Below, piece after piece: positions 19,411 through 30,599 of a stretch of 64,000 bases of DNA (within the stretch, counting starts at the first letter, position 1; each line of letters opens with the position of its first letter). The position numbers and the translations under genes are program-made. The DNA lies in assembly GCA_048263775.1 (NCBI GenBank), contig JBLXDU010000013.1, positions 43,367 through 107,366 of the forward strand, in the 5' to 3' direction. The notes beneath the pieces are model-generated. The model had not been told where the DNA came from. It ran no database searches and worked only from the letters and a program-made list of their open reading frames with translations. Source of the DNA: UBA1479 sp048263775 (GTDB lineage Bacteria > Pseudomonadota > Alphaproteobacteria > Rhodospirillales > Casp-alpha2).

Positions 19411-20595
19411 ATGTCCGAAGCCTCCAAGCCCGCGACCACGACCGTGGCCGCCCAACCGCCAAACGCAAACGCGGCCCTGGTGCTGGCGTCCGGCGAAGTT
19501 TTCTGGGGCCGCGGCGCAGGCGCGCCGGGGGCCTCCGTGGGCGAGGTCTGTTTCAACACCTCGATCACCGGTTATCAGGAAATCCTCACCGATCCGTCCT
19601 ATGCCGGTCAGGTCATCACCTTTACCTTCCCACATATCGGTAACGTCGGCGCCAATCCGGAAGACATGGAAACCATCACCCCGGCGGCCCGGGGGGCGGT
19701 CATGCGCGTCGACATCACCGACCCGGCCAGCTGGCGCGCGGCCCAGCACCTGGACGCCTGGCTGAAATCCCACGGTCTGACGGCGGTCACCGGGGTCGAC
19801 ACCCGGCGCCTGACCCGGCTGATCCGCGACGGCGGGGCGCCCAACGGCGTCGTCGCCTATAAAGACGACGGCCCCCTCGACATTCCGGCCCTCATTGCCA
19901 TGGCCCAGGGCTTTCCCGGGCTTGAAGGCCTGGACCTGGCCAAGGACGTGTCCTGCGCCCAGACCTATTCCTGGGACACCACGATGTGGAAGCTGGGCCA
20001 AGGCTACGGTAAGCAGACGGCGCCCAAACACCATGTCGTCGCCGTCGATTTCGGGGCCAAACAGAACATCCTGCGTTGCCTTGCGGCAGAGGGGTGCAAG
20101 GTCACCGTGGTGCCGGCAACGGCCACCGCCGAGGAAATCCTGGCCCATCGTCCCGATGGGCTTTTTCTTAGCAACGGTCCGGGCGACCCGGCGGCCACCG
20201 GCGAATACGCCGTGCCCATGGTCAAGGACGTGATGGCCACGGGCCTGCCGGTGTTCGGCATCTGCCTGGGCCATCAGATCCTGGCCCTGGCGCTCGGCGC
20301 CAAGACGTCGAAGATGCACCTGGGTCACCGCGGCGCCAACCAGCCCGTGAAGGACCTGGAAACCGGCAAGGTCGAGATCACCTCGCAGAACCACGGCTTC
20401 GTGGTCGAACGCGACAGCCTGCCCGCCGGCGTGGTGGAAACCCACCGCTCCCTGTTCGACGGCGCCCTCGAAGGCATCCGGGTCGACGGCAAGCCCGTGT
20501 TCTCGGTGCAGTACCATCCGGAAGCAAGCCCGGGTCCGCAGGACAGCCATTACCTCTTCAAGCGGTTCGTTGCGCTGATGGATGAGAAAGCCTAG
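19411..20595 (+). CDS. carA: Carbamoyl-phosphate synthase small subunit
   Basis: A 394-residue glutaminase subunit that releases ammonia from glutamine and channels it to CarB for carbamoyl phosphate (arginine and pyrimidine synthesis). The N-terminal domain has FNTSITGYQEILTDPSYAGQ. The class I amidotransferase domain has VAVDFGAKQNILR, SNGPGDPA, GICLGHQ with the catalytic Cys, and the late His-Glu in QYHPEASPGP. ATG 19411 is preferred to a TTG at 19333, whose extra residues do not look like family sequence and overlap the promoter. carB follows after 6 bases. Confidence 0.96.
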   Translation: MSEASKPATTTVAAQPPNANAALVLASGEVFWGRGAGAPGASVGEVCFNTSITGYQEILTDPSYAGQVITFTFPHIGNVGANPEDMETITPAARGAVMRVDITDPASWRAAQHLDAWLKSHGLTAVTGVDTRRLTRLIRDGGAPNGVVAYKDDGPLDIPALIAMAQGFPGLEGLDLAKDVSCAQTYSWDTTMWKLGQGYGKQTAPKHHVVAVDFGAKQNILRCLAAEGCKVTVVPATATAEEILAHRPDGLFLSNGPGDPAATGEYAVPMVKDVMATGLPVFGICLGHQILALALGAKTSKMHLGHRGANQPVKDLETGKVEITSQNHGFVVERDSLPAGVVETHRSLFDGALEGIRVDGKPVFSVQYHPEASPGPQDSHYLFKRFVALMDEKA

Positions 20596-20601
20596 ACCGC
20601 C

Positions 20602-23868
<3,267 letters not shown>

Positions 23869-23897
23869 ACCAATCCAGCATGATCCGGTGATAGACG

Positions 23898-23917
23898 GGC
23901 CCTTACCGATAAGGGCC
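23898..23917 (+). terminator. Perfect 8-bp hairpin between carB and greA
   Basis: GGCCCTTA (23898-23905) pairs with TAAGGGCC (23910-23917) around loop CCGA, 30 bases after the carB stop and 55 bases before the greA ATG. A T-rich patch follows only after about 10 bases (ATTTTGTGTTTT), so it is a partial terminator or a leader element of greA. Confidence 0.45.
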
Positions 23918-23971
23918 GGCACCATGATTTTGTGTTTTGATACGCCCGGATCGGGGCAGGAGAGCGGTGAG

Positions 23972-24445
23972 ATGGATAAACTTCCGATGACGCGCGAAGG
24001 CCTTCAGGCCCTCGAGGACGAACTCAAGCGCCTGAAGTCCGTGGACCGCCCCGCGGTCATCCAGGCGATTGCCGAGGCGCGGGCTCATGGCGACCTGTCG
24101 GAAAACGCCGAGTACGACGCCGCGCGTGACAAGCAGGGCTTCATCGAAGGCCGCATCGCCGAGCTGGAGGCCGCGATCAGCCTGGCAGAGGTCATTGATA
24201 CCTCGGCCATGGCCGGCGACACCGTGCGGTTCGGCGCCTGGGTGGTGCTTGCCGACGAGGACACGGGCAAGGAAGTCACCTACCGCATCGTCGGGCAGCA
24301 CGAGGCCGACCTGGAAAAGGGCAAGATTTCCGTGACCTCGCCCCTGGCCCGGGCCTTGATCGGCAAGTCGGCCGAGGATTCTGTCGAGGTTGCCGCCCCC
24401 GGCGGCTCCAAAGCCTACGAAATCTGCGAAATCCGCTACAAGTAA
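23972..24445 (+). CDS. greA: Transcription elongation factor GreA
   Basis: A 157-residue factor that rescues backtracked RNA polymerase by stimulating transcript cleavage. The N-terminal coiled coil contains MTREGLQALEDELKRLKSVD and the tip motif GDLSENAEYDAA with the key acidic residues; the C-terminal FKBP-like domain ends in SPLARALIGKSAEDSVEV. The start at 23972 is set by AGGAG upstream and the family's usual N terminus; the longer frame from 23825 runs into carB. It is downstream of carAB, as often in alphaproteobacteria. Confidence 0.95.
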   Translation: MDKLPMTREGLQALEDELKRLKSVDRPAVIQAIAEARAHGDLSENAEYDAARDKQGFIEGRIAELEAAISLAEVIDTSAMAGDTVRFGAWVVLADEDTGKEVTYRIVGQHEADLEKGKISVTSPLARALIGKSAEDSVEVAAPGGSKAYEICEIRYK

Positions 24446-24457
24446 GGGAACCCGCCG

Positions 24458-25345
24458 TCAGGCGACCTTGCCGACGCGCGGCTCCGGCAAGGCCCAGGTG
24501 ACCGGGTCGAGCGCCAGCGCCTTGCCGGTCAGGGCCGCTTCGGCCGTCGGCAGAACGTCCAGATTGGGCCATAGCCCATCCTTCAACGCCTGGCGATAGG
24601 CATCGGGCAGGGCTTCCCGTGCCATGCTGGCCCGCGCCCCTTCATAATCGTAATCCAATGCCAGATGGCGGATGGTGATCCCGCCCGGGGCGGGGGCCAG
24701 CACGGAATACCAGACCCGGGGCGTGCTGTCGTTGGCGGGCACGCCGATGACGCCCGGGTTGTGCCACAGGCGCCCGTCGGAAAGGACATTGGTGAACGGC
24801 AGGCCGGAATGGCCCGCGATCACGCCGTCCACGTCCAGGTCGTCGAGGGCGACGCGCTTTTCGGCTTCCGGGGTCGAGGCGAACACCCATTCGGAAATGT
24901 CCCGCGAATGGCCGTGCACCACGGCGAATTTGGCCCCGCCCAATTCGAAGGTGATGGGATGGGGCAGGGCGGCCATCCAGGCCTTATGGGACGGGGTCAC
25001 GCGGCTGCTGGCATGGGCGAACCAGCGCACGGACAGAAGGTCGCATTGCGATCCTTTTTCGAAGCCGCAGCGGCAATCGTCGCCGCCTTCGCCCAGGGCT
25101 TCCTCGCAGTTGCCCATGGCGACATGGCAGCCCCAATCAATGATTTCATCAAGGGTACCGTCCGGGTCGCCGCAATAGGCGACCACGTCACCAGTGCAGA
25201 TCACCCGGCCCGCCGGGATTCCCAGGCGGGCTGCTTCGGCGCGCAGTGCCCGGGTTGACTGCAGGTTGGAATAGGGCCCGCCGAACAGCAGGACCGGGCC
25301 GTCAAGACGGCCGAGGTCGAGGGCGGGGCGTTGGGTCGCGGCCAT
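24458..25345 (-). CDS. Metallophosphoesterase-fold protein with altered first metal motif
   Basis: A 295-residue calcineurin-like phosphoesterase. It keeps CTGDVVAYCGDP (the GD motif), MGNCEEAL (GN with E in place of H/D), VVHGHSRD and AGHSGLPF (late His motifs, GHSG rather than GHxH). The first metal motif, normally D-x-H at the end of strand 1, is replaced by GGPYSNLQS, so Asp and His become Gly and Tyr. A Cys-rich patch, CRCGFEKGSQCDLL, is unusual. It starts 3 bases after the radical SAM gene and was probably co-transcribed with it. Catalysis may be altered or lost; the substrate is unknown. Confidence 0.75.
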   Translation of the reverse strand: MAATQRPALDLGRLDGPVLLFGGPYSNLQSTRALRAEAARLGIPAGRVICTGDVVAYCGDPDGTLDEIIDWGCHVAMGNCEEALGEGGDDCRCGFEKGSQCDLLSVRWFAHASSRVTPSHKAWMAALPHPITFELGGAKFAVVHGHSRDISEWVFASTPEAEKRVALDDLDVDGVIAGHSGLPFTNVLSDGRLWHNPGVIGVPANDSTPRVWYSVLAPAPGGITIRHLALDYDYEGARASMAREALPDAYRQALKDGLWPNLDVLPTAEAALTGKALALDPVTWALPEPRVGKVA

Positions 25346-25348
25346 GGC

Positions 25349-26311
25349 TTAGTCGCCTCCGGAACAGTTGGCGCCGCCGAGTACGCAGAAGGTGGCGCAA
25401 TGGGGATGGTTCAGATGCACAGGCCCTCCGGCGTCGGCCAGGGTCGGGCCCATTTCGAACCGGCGGTCATAGGGCAGCAGGGTGCAGGGCAGGACGACGG
25501 GGGCATCGGCGCCTTTGCGCTTCACCACCATGCGGGCGGTGGCGCACATGATGCTTGCCGGGTCGACACCCAGGATGCCCCAGCAGGCAGTGGTGATTTC
25601 CGGCACGTCACGGGCCGCGTCCATGTCGGGGAAGACAACCAGATCGCGGGGTGAATGGGCGTCCAGGTCGATGCCCTCGGCGGTGAACAGGCGGGCGAAT
25701 CCCGTGCGGGTTTGATCTTCCGTCTCGCCGGCCGGTTGGCGGGCGGCGACGGACAGAGTGACGCCCAGGTCGGCCAGCCATTTCAGGCCGCGCATCATCG
25801 GCGCCCAACTGTTCGCCCCTCGGATCGCTTCGTGGCCGGCCGGGGTGAAATGGTCGATGGACACGCGCAATGCCAGGGCTTTTCCGTGGCGCCGGGCAAG
25901 GTCGGCGACGGCCGCCCGTTTTTGCCACAAGGGCGCCATGGCGTTGGTCAGGATCAACACGCAGAAGCCCCGCGCCAGGGCATCCCCGGCCATGGCGGCC
26001 ATATCCTTGTTCATGAAGGGCTCGCCACCGGTGAAGCCGATTTCCTGGGTACCCAGGCCGTCCCGTTCGATTTCGTCCAGGAAGGCGGCAGCCTCGTTAC
26101 GGGTGATATAGGCGAGACGGTCGTTCTTCGGCCCGCTTTCGATGTAGCAGCCGTCGCATTCGATATTGCAGAGCGATCCCGTGTTGATCCAAAGCGTACG
26201 CAGGCCGGCAAGCGCCACGGCGGCGCGGGCTTCGCCCTTGGCCGTGACCTCCGGATTCTGGAATTTTTTCGTATCAAGGGCCGGCCGTTCGGCCAGCATC
26301 GCCTGAATCAT
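25349..26311 (-). CDS. Radical SAM protein
   Basis: Radical S-adenosylmethionine enzyme of about 320 residues. The cluster motif is CNIECDGC (C-x3-C-x2-C), followed by a GFTGGEPFMNKD SAM-binding GGE motif. The C terminus has several additional Cys (CWGILG, MCATARM, CTLLPYD and HCATFCVLGGANCSGG) that could bind a second cluster, as in SPASM-type proteins. ATG 26311 is preferred because AGGA lies 8 bases upstream; ATG 26317 is also possible. It is paired with the metallophosphoesterase gene that follows by 3 bases. The pathway is unknown. Confidence 0.8.
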   Translation of the reverse strand: MIQAMLAERPALDTKKFQNPEVTAKGEARAAVALAGLRTLWINTGSLCNIECDGCYIESGPKNDRLAYITRNEAAAFLDEIERDGLGTQEIGFTGGEPFMNKDMAAMAGDALARGFCVLILTNAMAPLWQKRAAVADLARRHGKALALRVSIDHFTPAGHEAIRGANSWAPMMRGLKWLADLGVTLSVAARQPAGETEDQTRTGFARLFTAEGIDLDAHSPRDLVVFPDMDAARDVPEITTACWGILGVDPASIMCATARMVVKRKGADAPVVLPCTLLPYDRRFEMGPTLADAGGPVHLNHPHCATFCVLGGANCSGGD

Positions 26312-26553
26312 GGTCATTTTCCTGACGGCTTTGGGCCGCGATGGTCCCGGTGGATGTGGGGCCGAGACGAATTTTTCGAACACAAGCAATGGCAAGCTGT
26401 AACCGAACCGTCGGTGCCCCTGCCATAAACATTTTTGTGAGCGTGCCGTGTGTGCGGTCTTGAATCGCCGGCCATCGGGCCCGCTTGCGTCCAACAAAGC
26501 AATGACCTATAGACTGCGCCCAGGGTCAACGCGCAATGGCCGCGTTCCCGAAT

Positions 26554-26627
26554 GCGGGTGTAGCTCAATGGTAGAGCTTTTGCTTCCCAAGCAAGTGACG
26601 AGGGTTCGATTCCCTTCACCCGCTCCA
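26554..26627 (+). tRNA. tRNA-Gly (CCC)
   Basis: GCGGGTG acceptor pairs with CACCCGC, followed by T and encoded CCA. The D-arm is short (GCTCAATGGTAGAGC), the anticodon arm TTTGC-TTCCCAA-GCAAG gives anticodon CCC, and the T-arm AGGGTTCGATTCCCT is complete. It reads GGG codons. Confidence 0.93.
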
Positions 26628-26704
26628 ATTTCCCCGGAAAACCCCTGTTTTCAGTCCTAATTCCGCCGCCGCCCCCGCGACAAGCGGGTGTTTGGCGCCG
26701 ATAG

Positions 26705-26769
26705 TGACCTATTACCTATGGTCATATGACTTAAGGTCATCTTGTTTTTGTATACGGGAATGATAATTT
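26705..26769 (+). promoter_or_regulatory. Cluster of TGACC/GGTCA half-sites and AT-rich promoter
   Basis: Four half-sites in alternating orientation (TGACC 26705, GGTCAT 26720, ATGAC 26726, GGTCAT 26735) lie directly before an AT-rich stretch with TTGTTT (26742-26747) and TAATTT (26764-26769), spaced 16 bases. GTCATATGAC (26721-26730) is itself a perfect palindrome. It looks like an operator overlapping the promoter of the RNA that follows. Confidence 0.4.
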
Positions 26770-26774
26770 TTGAT

Positions 26775-26945
26775 CGTGGCGCTTGTGGATTTCGCTGCTG
26801 GGACAACAGCTTAGGCGCAGAGATAAAATCTTCGCGCCGTCCACAAGTAAGCCATTGCCAGTGACCGGGCCCACCGTTCGGTCCACCGGCTTCCCTCCTC
26901 CCTGAAACTCGGGCCGGTCCCTTTGGGCCGGCCTTCTTCTTTTCT
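26775..26945 (+). ncRNA. Candidate structured small RNA with CCUCCUCCC motif
   Basis: CTTGTGGA (26782-26789) pairs perfectly with TCCACAAG (26840-26847), enclosing a smaller GCTG/CAGC hairpin and the stem GGCGC-xx-AGAT/ATCT-xx-GCGCC (26814-26838). Downstream come an ACCG-TT-CGGT hairpin, the unpaired pyrimidine stretch CCTCCTCCC, and a strong terminator (26912-26944). No plus-strand gene follows for 3.5 kb, so the terminator must end a transcript from this region. CCUCCUCCC is the motif that defines CcsR ('cuckoo') stress RNAs in Rhodobacter; homology to them is only suggested. A 34-codon frame at 26760 overlaps and could be a leader peptide. Confidence 0.45.
26912..26944 (+). terminator. Rho-independent terminator
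   Basis: GGCCGGTCC (26912-26920) pairs with GGGCCGGCC (26925-26933), with one G-U pair and loop CTTT, followed by TTCTTCTTTT. GACCGGGCCC at 26863-26872 could compete for the left arm. Confidence 0.7.
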
Positions 26946-26995
26946 GAATCTGAGGCTGAATCCGGGGCCGGTGATCTGCCGCGCCGGGTCGGCGG

Positions 26996-27850
26996 TTATT
27001 TGTTCAGCGCCTTGGCGTGATGGGCGATGTGGTCGGCCATGAAGGTCGCGATGAAGAAGTAGGAATGGTCGTAGCCGTTCTGCAGGCGCAGCGTGCAGGG
27101 CTGGTCCACGGTGGCGCAGGCGTCGGCGAACAACTGTGGCTTCAACTGGGCGTCCAGGAACGGATCGTCGGTGCCTTGGTCGATCAGAATGTCGCCGGCG
27201 AAGAAATGGCCGGATTTGACCAGTTCGGTCGCGTCGTATTCATGCCACCGGCCCTTGTCGTCGCCCAGATATCCGGCAAAGGCCTTCTCGCCCCATGGCA
27301 CGACGGACGGCGCCACGATGGGGGCAAAGGCCGACAGCGACGTATAGGTTCGCCGTTCGCGCAATGCGATGACCAATGCGCCATGACCGCCCATGGAATG
27401 ACCGAAAATGCCCTGGCGTTCGCGGTTGCCGCCGCCGATGCCGTTGAATACGACGTCGGGCAGTTCCTCGGTCACGTAGCTGTACATGTTGTAGTGTTGA
27501 GACCACGGATCGCGGGTCGCATTCACGTAGAACCCGGCGCCCGATCCGAAATCGTAATCGTCATGTTCGCCGGGCAGATTGGTGCCGCGCGGGCTGGTGT
27601 CGGGGGCAACGACCATCAAGCCGTGTTCGGCGGCGTGCTTCTGGAACCCGGATTTGACGGTGAAATTCTCTTCCGTGCAGGTCAGGCCGGACAGCCACCA
27701 CAACACCGGCACCGGCCCCTCGGCCGTGCCCTCGACCACGGCCGGCGGGGTATAGACCGCGAACCGCATGGGACAGGCGCAGATGTCGGAACGGTGTTCC
27801 CAGACCGTCTGCAGCCCGCCAAACGACTTGTTTTCAGATATCTTTTCCAT
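26996..27850 (-). CDS. fghA: S-formylglutathione hydrolase
   Basis: A 284-residue esterase D-type hydrolase that splits S-formylglutathione to formate and glutathione, the second step of glutathione-dependent formaldehyde oxidation. Characteristic segments are WWLSGLTCTEENF, APDTSPRG, GFYVNATRDPW, the nucleophile elbow GHSMGGHGAL, and the late YDHSYFFI with the catalytic His. ATG 27850 is set by the family N terminus MEKISENKSFGG; the upstream frame overlaps the MaoC gene. It is the last gene of an operon led by the class III alcohol dehydrogenase. Confidence 0.95.
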   Translation of the reverse strand: MEKISENKSFGGLQTVWEHRSDICACPMRFAVYTPPAVVEGTAEGPVPVLWWLSGLTCTEENFTVKSGFQKHAAEHGLMVVAPDTSPRGTNLPGEHDDYDFGSGAGFYVNATRDPWSQHYNMYSYVTEELPDVVFNGIGGGNRERQGIFGHSMGGHGALVIALRERRTYTSLSAFAPIVAPSVVPWGEKAFAGYLGDDKGRWHEYDATELVKSGHFFAGDILIDQGTDDPFLDAQLKPQLFADACATVDQPCTLRLQNGYDHSYFFIATFMADHIAHHAKALNK

Positions 27851-27912
27851 GGTCCGGATGATGGCTTGCGCGGCGAAAAAATTCAAACGCCGTGTCGGCG
27901 TGTGGGAAGAAT

Positions 27913-28380
27913 TCAGATAGGCCGGTCGTCGCCGGCCGGGTGGCGGGCGAAGATATGGGTGGCGACATAGGTCATCACCGTGTCGCCCTTTTGGGTGACG
28001 ACGGCGTATTTGATCTTGGTGTAGCCGCGGTCGGGTTTCGAATCGGAGGCGCGGGATTCGATCACCTCGGCCTCGACATGCAGGGTGTCGCCAGGGCGCA
28101 CCGGCAAAAGCCAGCGGATTTCGTCCAGGCCCGGCGATCCCATGGAACATTCGTTCATGATGTTTTCCTGGAACCACAGGCGGAAGGCGACCAGCAGGGT
28201 CTGAAATCCGGAACCGATGATGCCGCCGAACTGACTCGCGCTGGCGGCTTCGGCGTCGACATGGAAGGGCTGGGGATCCCACTGCCAGGCGAATTCCATG
28301 ATCTGGGCCTCGGTCAGGGTCATGCCGCGGGTCCGGAACTTGCGGCCGGGCATGAAATCCTCGAAGTAGAGCGCGTCCAT
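27913..28380 (-). CDS. MaoC-family (R)-hydratase-like protein
   Basis: A 155-residue single hot-dog domain. MEFAWQWDPQPFHVDAEAA carries the Asp and His of the MaoC hydratase active site, and GIIGSGFQT is the usual following helix. VRPGDTLHVEAEVIE is the common central strand. Proteins of this type hydrate enoyl-CoA or act as thioesterase-like dehydratases; the substrate is unknown. It sits inside the formaldehyde operon between the TPR gene and fghA, an odd place for it. GGAAG precedes the ATG. Confidence 0.85.
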   Translation of the reverse strand: MDALYFEDFMPGRKFRTRGMTLTEAQIMEFAWQWDPQPFHVDAEAASASQFGGIIGSGFQTLLVAFRLWFQENIMNECSMGSPGLDEIRWLLPVRPGDTLHVEAEVIESRASDSKPDRGYTKIKYAVVTQKGDTVMTYVATHIFARHPAGDDRPI

Positions 28381-28505
28381 TGTCGGTTTCTTCCGTTCTT
28401 CAGGTTGGTCGGATAATCGATTGCCTGCGGTTTAGCGGAATCCAAGCCGCAAGGAAAGCCGTGGATTGGCGCCGGCGAAAGGACCTTCGTCCCCCGGGAA
28501 GGTGC

Positions 28506-29144
28506 TCAGTCTTCCTGCCAGACCGGCAGGGGGCGCGTATCGTCCTTGGTGTTCGCATCGTCCGTCATAAGGCCATAGGCCTTCAACTGCCGGGCGACGC
28601 TGGGAAAGGTTTCGAGCCCCTTGGGCATGCGGGCTTGCGACGCCGTGAAATCTATCAGCGCCAAATTGCGTTCGTGGCGTGCTTCACGCAGCAGGCCGCG
28701 GGTGAACCAACCGCGCCAGTCTTCGGGCGCGAGTTCGACCGCCCGGTCGCAGTCGCTGAGGGCACCCGGCAGATCGCCTTTCAGGGTCAAGGCCCGGCAG
28801 CGCACGCGCAGCGCCTTGACGTTTTTCGGCCAGAAGGCGACCGCCTGGGTGAAATCGGCGAGGGCGAGTTCCGGGCGTTGGGTCCGGACCAAGGCGCGGC
28901 CGCGGAAATAATAAGCATCGGACAGCCGCTCGGGCTCCAGCGCATGGGCCTGGATCGCCTCCGTCAGATGCACGATGGCGCGGGGGTAGTCCCGGGCCTT
29001 CATGAAATGCAGGCCGTAGGCAAGCTGCTTCGGCCCATTTGCCACGGTACCGGCATCCGCATCGGCGGCGGTCGCCGGGCCCGCCATCAGGCCGGCGGCC
29101 AGACAGCCGGCAAGGCAGCCGGCCGCTATCAGGTGCCGCGTCAA
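28506..29144 (-). CDS. Secreted TPR-repeat protein
   Basis: About 212 residues, started by a TTG (29144) that overlaps the stop of the alcohol dehydrogenase gene as TTGA. The N terminus RHLIAAGCLAGCLAAGLMAG is a signal peptide; LAGC within it also fits a lipobox, though the hydrophobic stretch before that Cys is short. The mature part holds about four TPR helices pairs (KQLAYGLHFMKARDYPRAI; AYYFRGRALVRTQRPELAL; ALRVRCRALTLKGDLPGAL; GWFTRGLLREARHERNLAL). It probably acts as a periplasmic protein-protein scaffold. No link to formaldehyde metabolism is obvious beyond translational coupling. Confidence 0.75.
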   Translation of the reverse strand: MTRHLIAAGCLAGCLAAGLMAGPATAADADAGTVANGPKQLAYGLHFMKARDYPRAIVHLTEAIQAHALEPERLSDAYYFRGRALVRTQRPELALADFTQAVAFWPKNVKALRVRCRALTLKGDLPGALSDCDRAVELAPEDWRGWFTRGLLREARHERNLALIDFTASQARMPKGLETFPSVARQLKAYGLMTDDANTKDDTRPLPVWQED

Positions 29145-30250
29145 AAAGTGACGACGCTTCGGATGCTCTTGCCTTCGTGCATGAGGTCGAAGCCCTTGTT
29201 GATGTCTTCCAACGGCATGACATGGGTGATCAGATCGTCGATGTTGATCTTGCCGTCCATGTACCAGTCGACGATTTTCGGAACGTCCGTGCGTCCGCGC
29301 GCCCCGCCGAAGGCCGTGCCGCGCCATGACCGGCCAGTGACCAGCTGAAACGGCCGGGTCGAGATTTCCTGCCCGGCACCTGCAACGCCGATGATGATGC
29401 TTTCGCCCCATCCCTTGTGACAGCATTCCAGGGCCTGGCGCATGACGTTGGTATTGCCGATGCACTCGAACGAATAATCGGCCCCGCCCTTGGTCAATTC
29501 GACCAGATGGTTGACCAGATCATCGCCATGGTCCTTGGGATTGACGAAGTGGGTCATGCCGAACTTGCGGGCCAGTTCTTCACGCGCCGGGTTCAGGTCG
29601 ACGCCGACGATCATGTCCGCACCGACCAGTTTGGCGCCCTGCAGCACGTTCAGGCCGATGCCGCCCAACCCGAACACGACGACGTTCGATCCCGGCTCCA
29701 CCTGGGCCGTGTTGATGACGGCGCCGATGCCCGTGGTCACACCACATCCGATGTAGCATACCTTGTCGAAGGGCGCGTCTTCGCGAATCTTGGCCAGGGC
29801 GATTTCCGGCACCACGGTGAAGTTGGAAAAGGTCGAGGTGCCCATGTAGTGGAACACGTCCTCGCCGTTCAACTTGAACCGCGAAGTGCCGTCGGGCATC
29901 AAACCCTGGCCCTGGGTCGAGCGAATCGCCTGGCACAGGTTGGTCTTGGGGTTCAGGCAGTATTCGCACTGCCGGCATTCGGGCGTGTAGAGCGGGATGA
30001 CATGATCGCCCTTCTTCAGGGACGTCACGCCGGGCCCGACCTCGACCACCACGCCGGCACCCTCATGACCCAGGATCGCGGGAAAGATGCCTTCCGGATC
30101 GGCGCCCGACAGGGTGAATTCATCCGTGTGGCAGATGCCCGTGGCTTTGATCTCGACCAGGCATTCGCCCTCCTTGGGGCCGTCCAATTCGACGGTTTCG
30201 ATGGAAAGGGGGGAGCCGGCCTCGAGGGCGACGGCGGCGCGGGTCTGCAT
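29141..30250 (-). CDS. adhC: S-(hydroxymethyl)glutathione dehydrogenase / class III alcohol dehydrogenase
   Basis: A 369-residue zinc-dependent medium-chain dehydrogenase that oxidises S-hydroxymethylglutathione (formaldehyde plus glutathione) to S-formylglutathione with NAD. The catalytic zinc ligands appear in GICHTDEF and GHEGAGVV plus CGVTTG; the structural zinc is bound by ECRQCEYCLNPKTNLC. The Rossmann motif is VFGLGGIGLNV. The length and RSTQGQGLMPDG segment fit class III. GGGAG precedes the ATG. It heads an operon with TPR, MaoC and fghA genes; together with FghA it converts formaldehyde to formate. Confidence 0.96.
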   Translation of the reverse strand: MQTRAAVALEAGSPLSIETVELDGPKEGECLVEIKATGICHTDEFTLSGADPEGIFPAILGHEGAGVVVEVGPGVTSLKKGDHVIPLYTPECRQCEYCLNPKTNLCQAIRSTQGQGLMPDGTSRFKLNGEDVFHYMGTSTFSNFTVVPEIALAKIREDAPFDKVCYIGCGVTTGIGAVINTAQVEPGSNVVVFGLGGIGLNVLQGAKLVGADMIVGVDLNPAREELARKFGMTHFVNPKDHGDDLVNHLVELTKGGADYSFECIGNTNVMRQALECCHKGWGESIIIGVAGAGQEISTRPFQLVTGRSWRGTAFGGARGRTDVPKIVDWYMDGKINIDDLITHVMPLEDINKGFDLMHEGKSIRSVVTF

Positions 30251-30466
30251 TTCTGAACTCCCTTCGGTTTCGTTTCTTAAAACGTTTTTGCGTCTCGTTG
30301 AGCGCCAGACTAGGCGTTTTTAGGCTTAAAGAAAATTAAGTTTGATTCAGAAATCGTTAATGACTCCTCCCTAATGTTGGCCTTGGGACGACTTGACTTT
30401 AAGTGCAGGAGGCTATGGCAGGAGAAGCTGCCATGCCTGCAAACCTCAAGAACTGGAGGTGCGACG

Positions 30467-30574
30467 ATGCAGCGCATTCATGCTTCAGCAAAAGCGACAT
30501 CACTCACCGTGACCGGCATAATCCTCGGCTTCGCGGTAGCGACCGCCGTCATTGCCTCTGCTGCTTTTGGCTGA
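30467..30574 (+). CDS. 35-residue single-span membrane peptide
   Basis: A short frame with GGAGG 8 bases before its ATG. The product starts MQRIHASAKA, then has one continuous hydrophobic helix (LTVTGIILGFAVATAVIASA) and ends AFG. A basic N terminus with a single transmembrane segment is typical of small regulatory or toxin-like membrane peptides. It is not a family I recognise. It lies about 40 bases before the C-rich-loop RNA hairpin and shares its strand, so they may be one transcript. Confidence 0.6.
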   Translation: MQRIHASAKATSLTVTGIILGFAVATAVIASAAFG

Positions 30575-30599
30575 GCCTTTCCCATTACGTTTGCCCTAA

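Noticed and set aside
26775..26945. Identification of the structured RNA as 6S, tmRNA, SRP or RNase P RNA
   Set aside because: Length suits 6S but I could not see its single long hairpin with central bubble, nor the signatures of the others; left unnamed.
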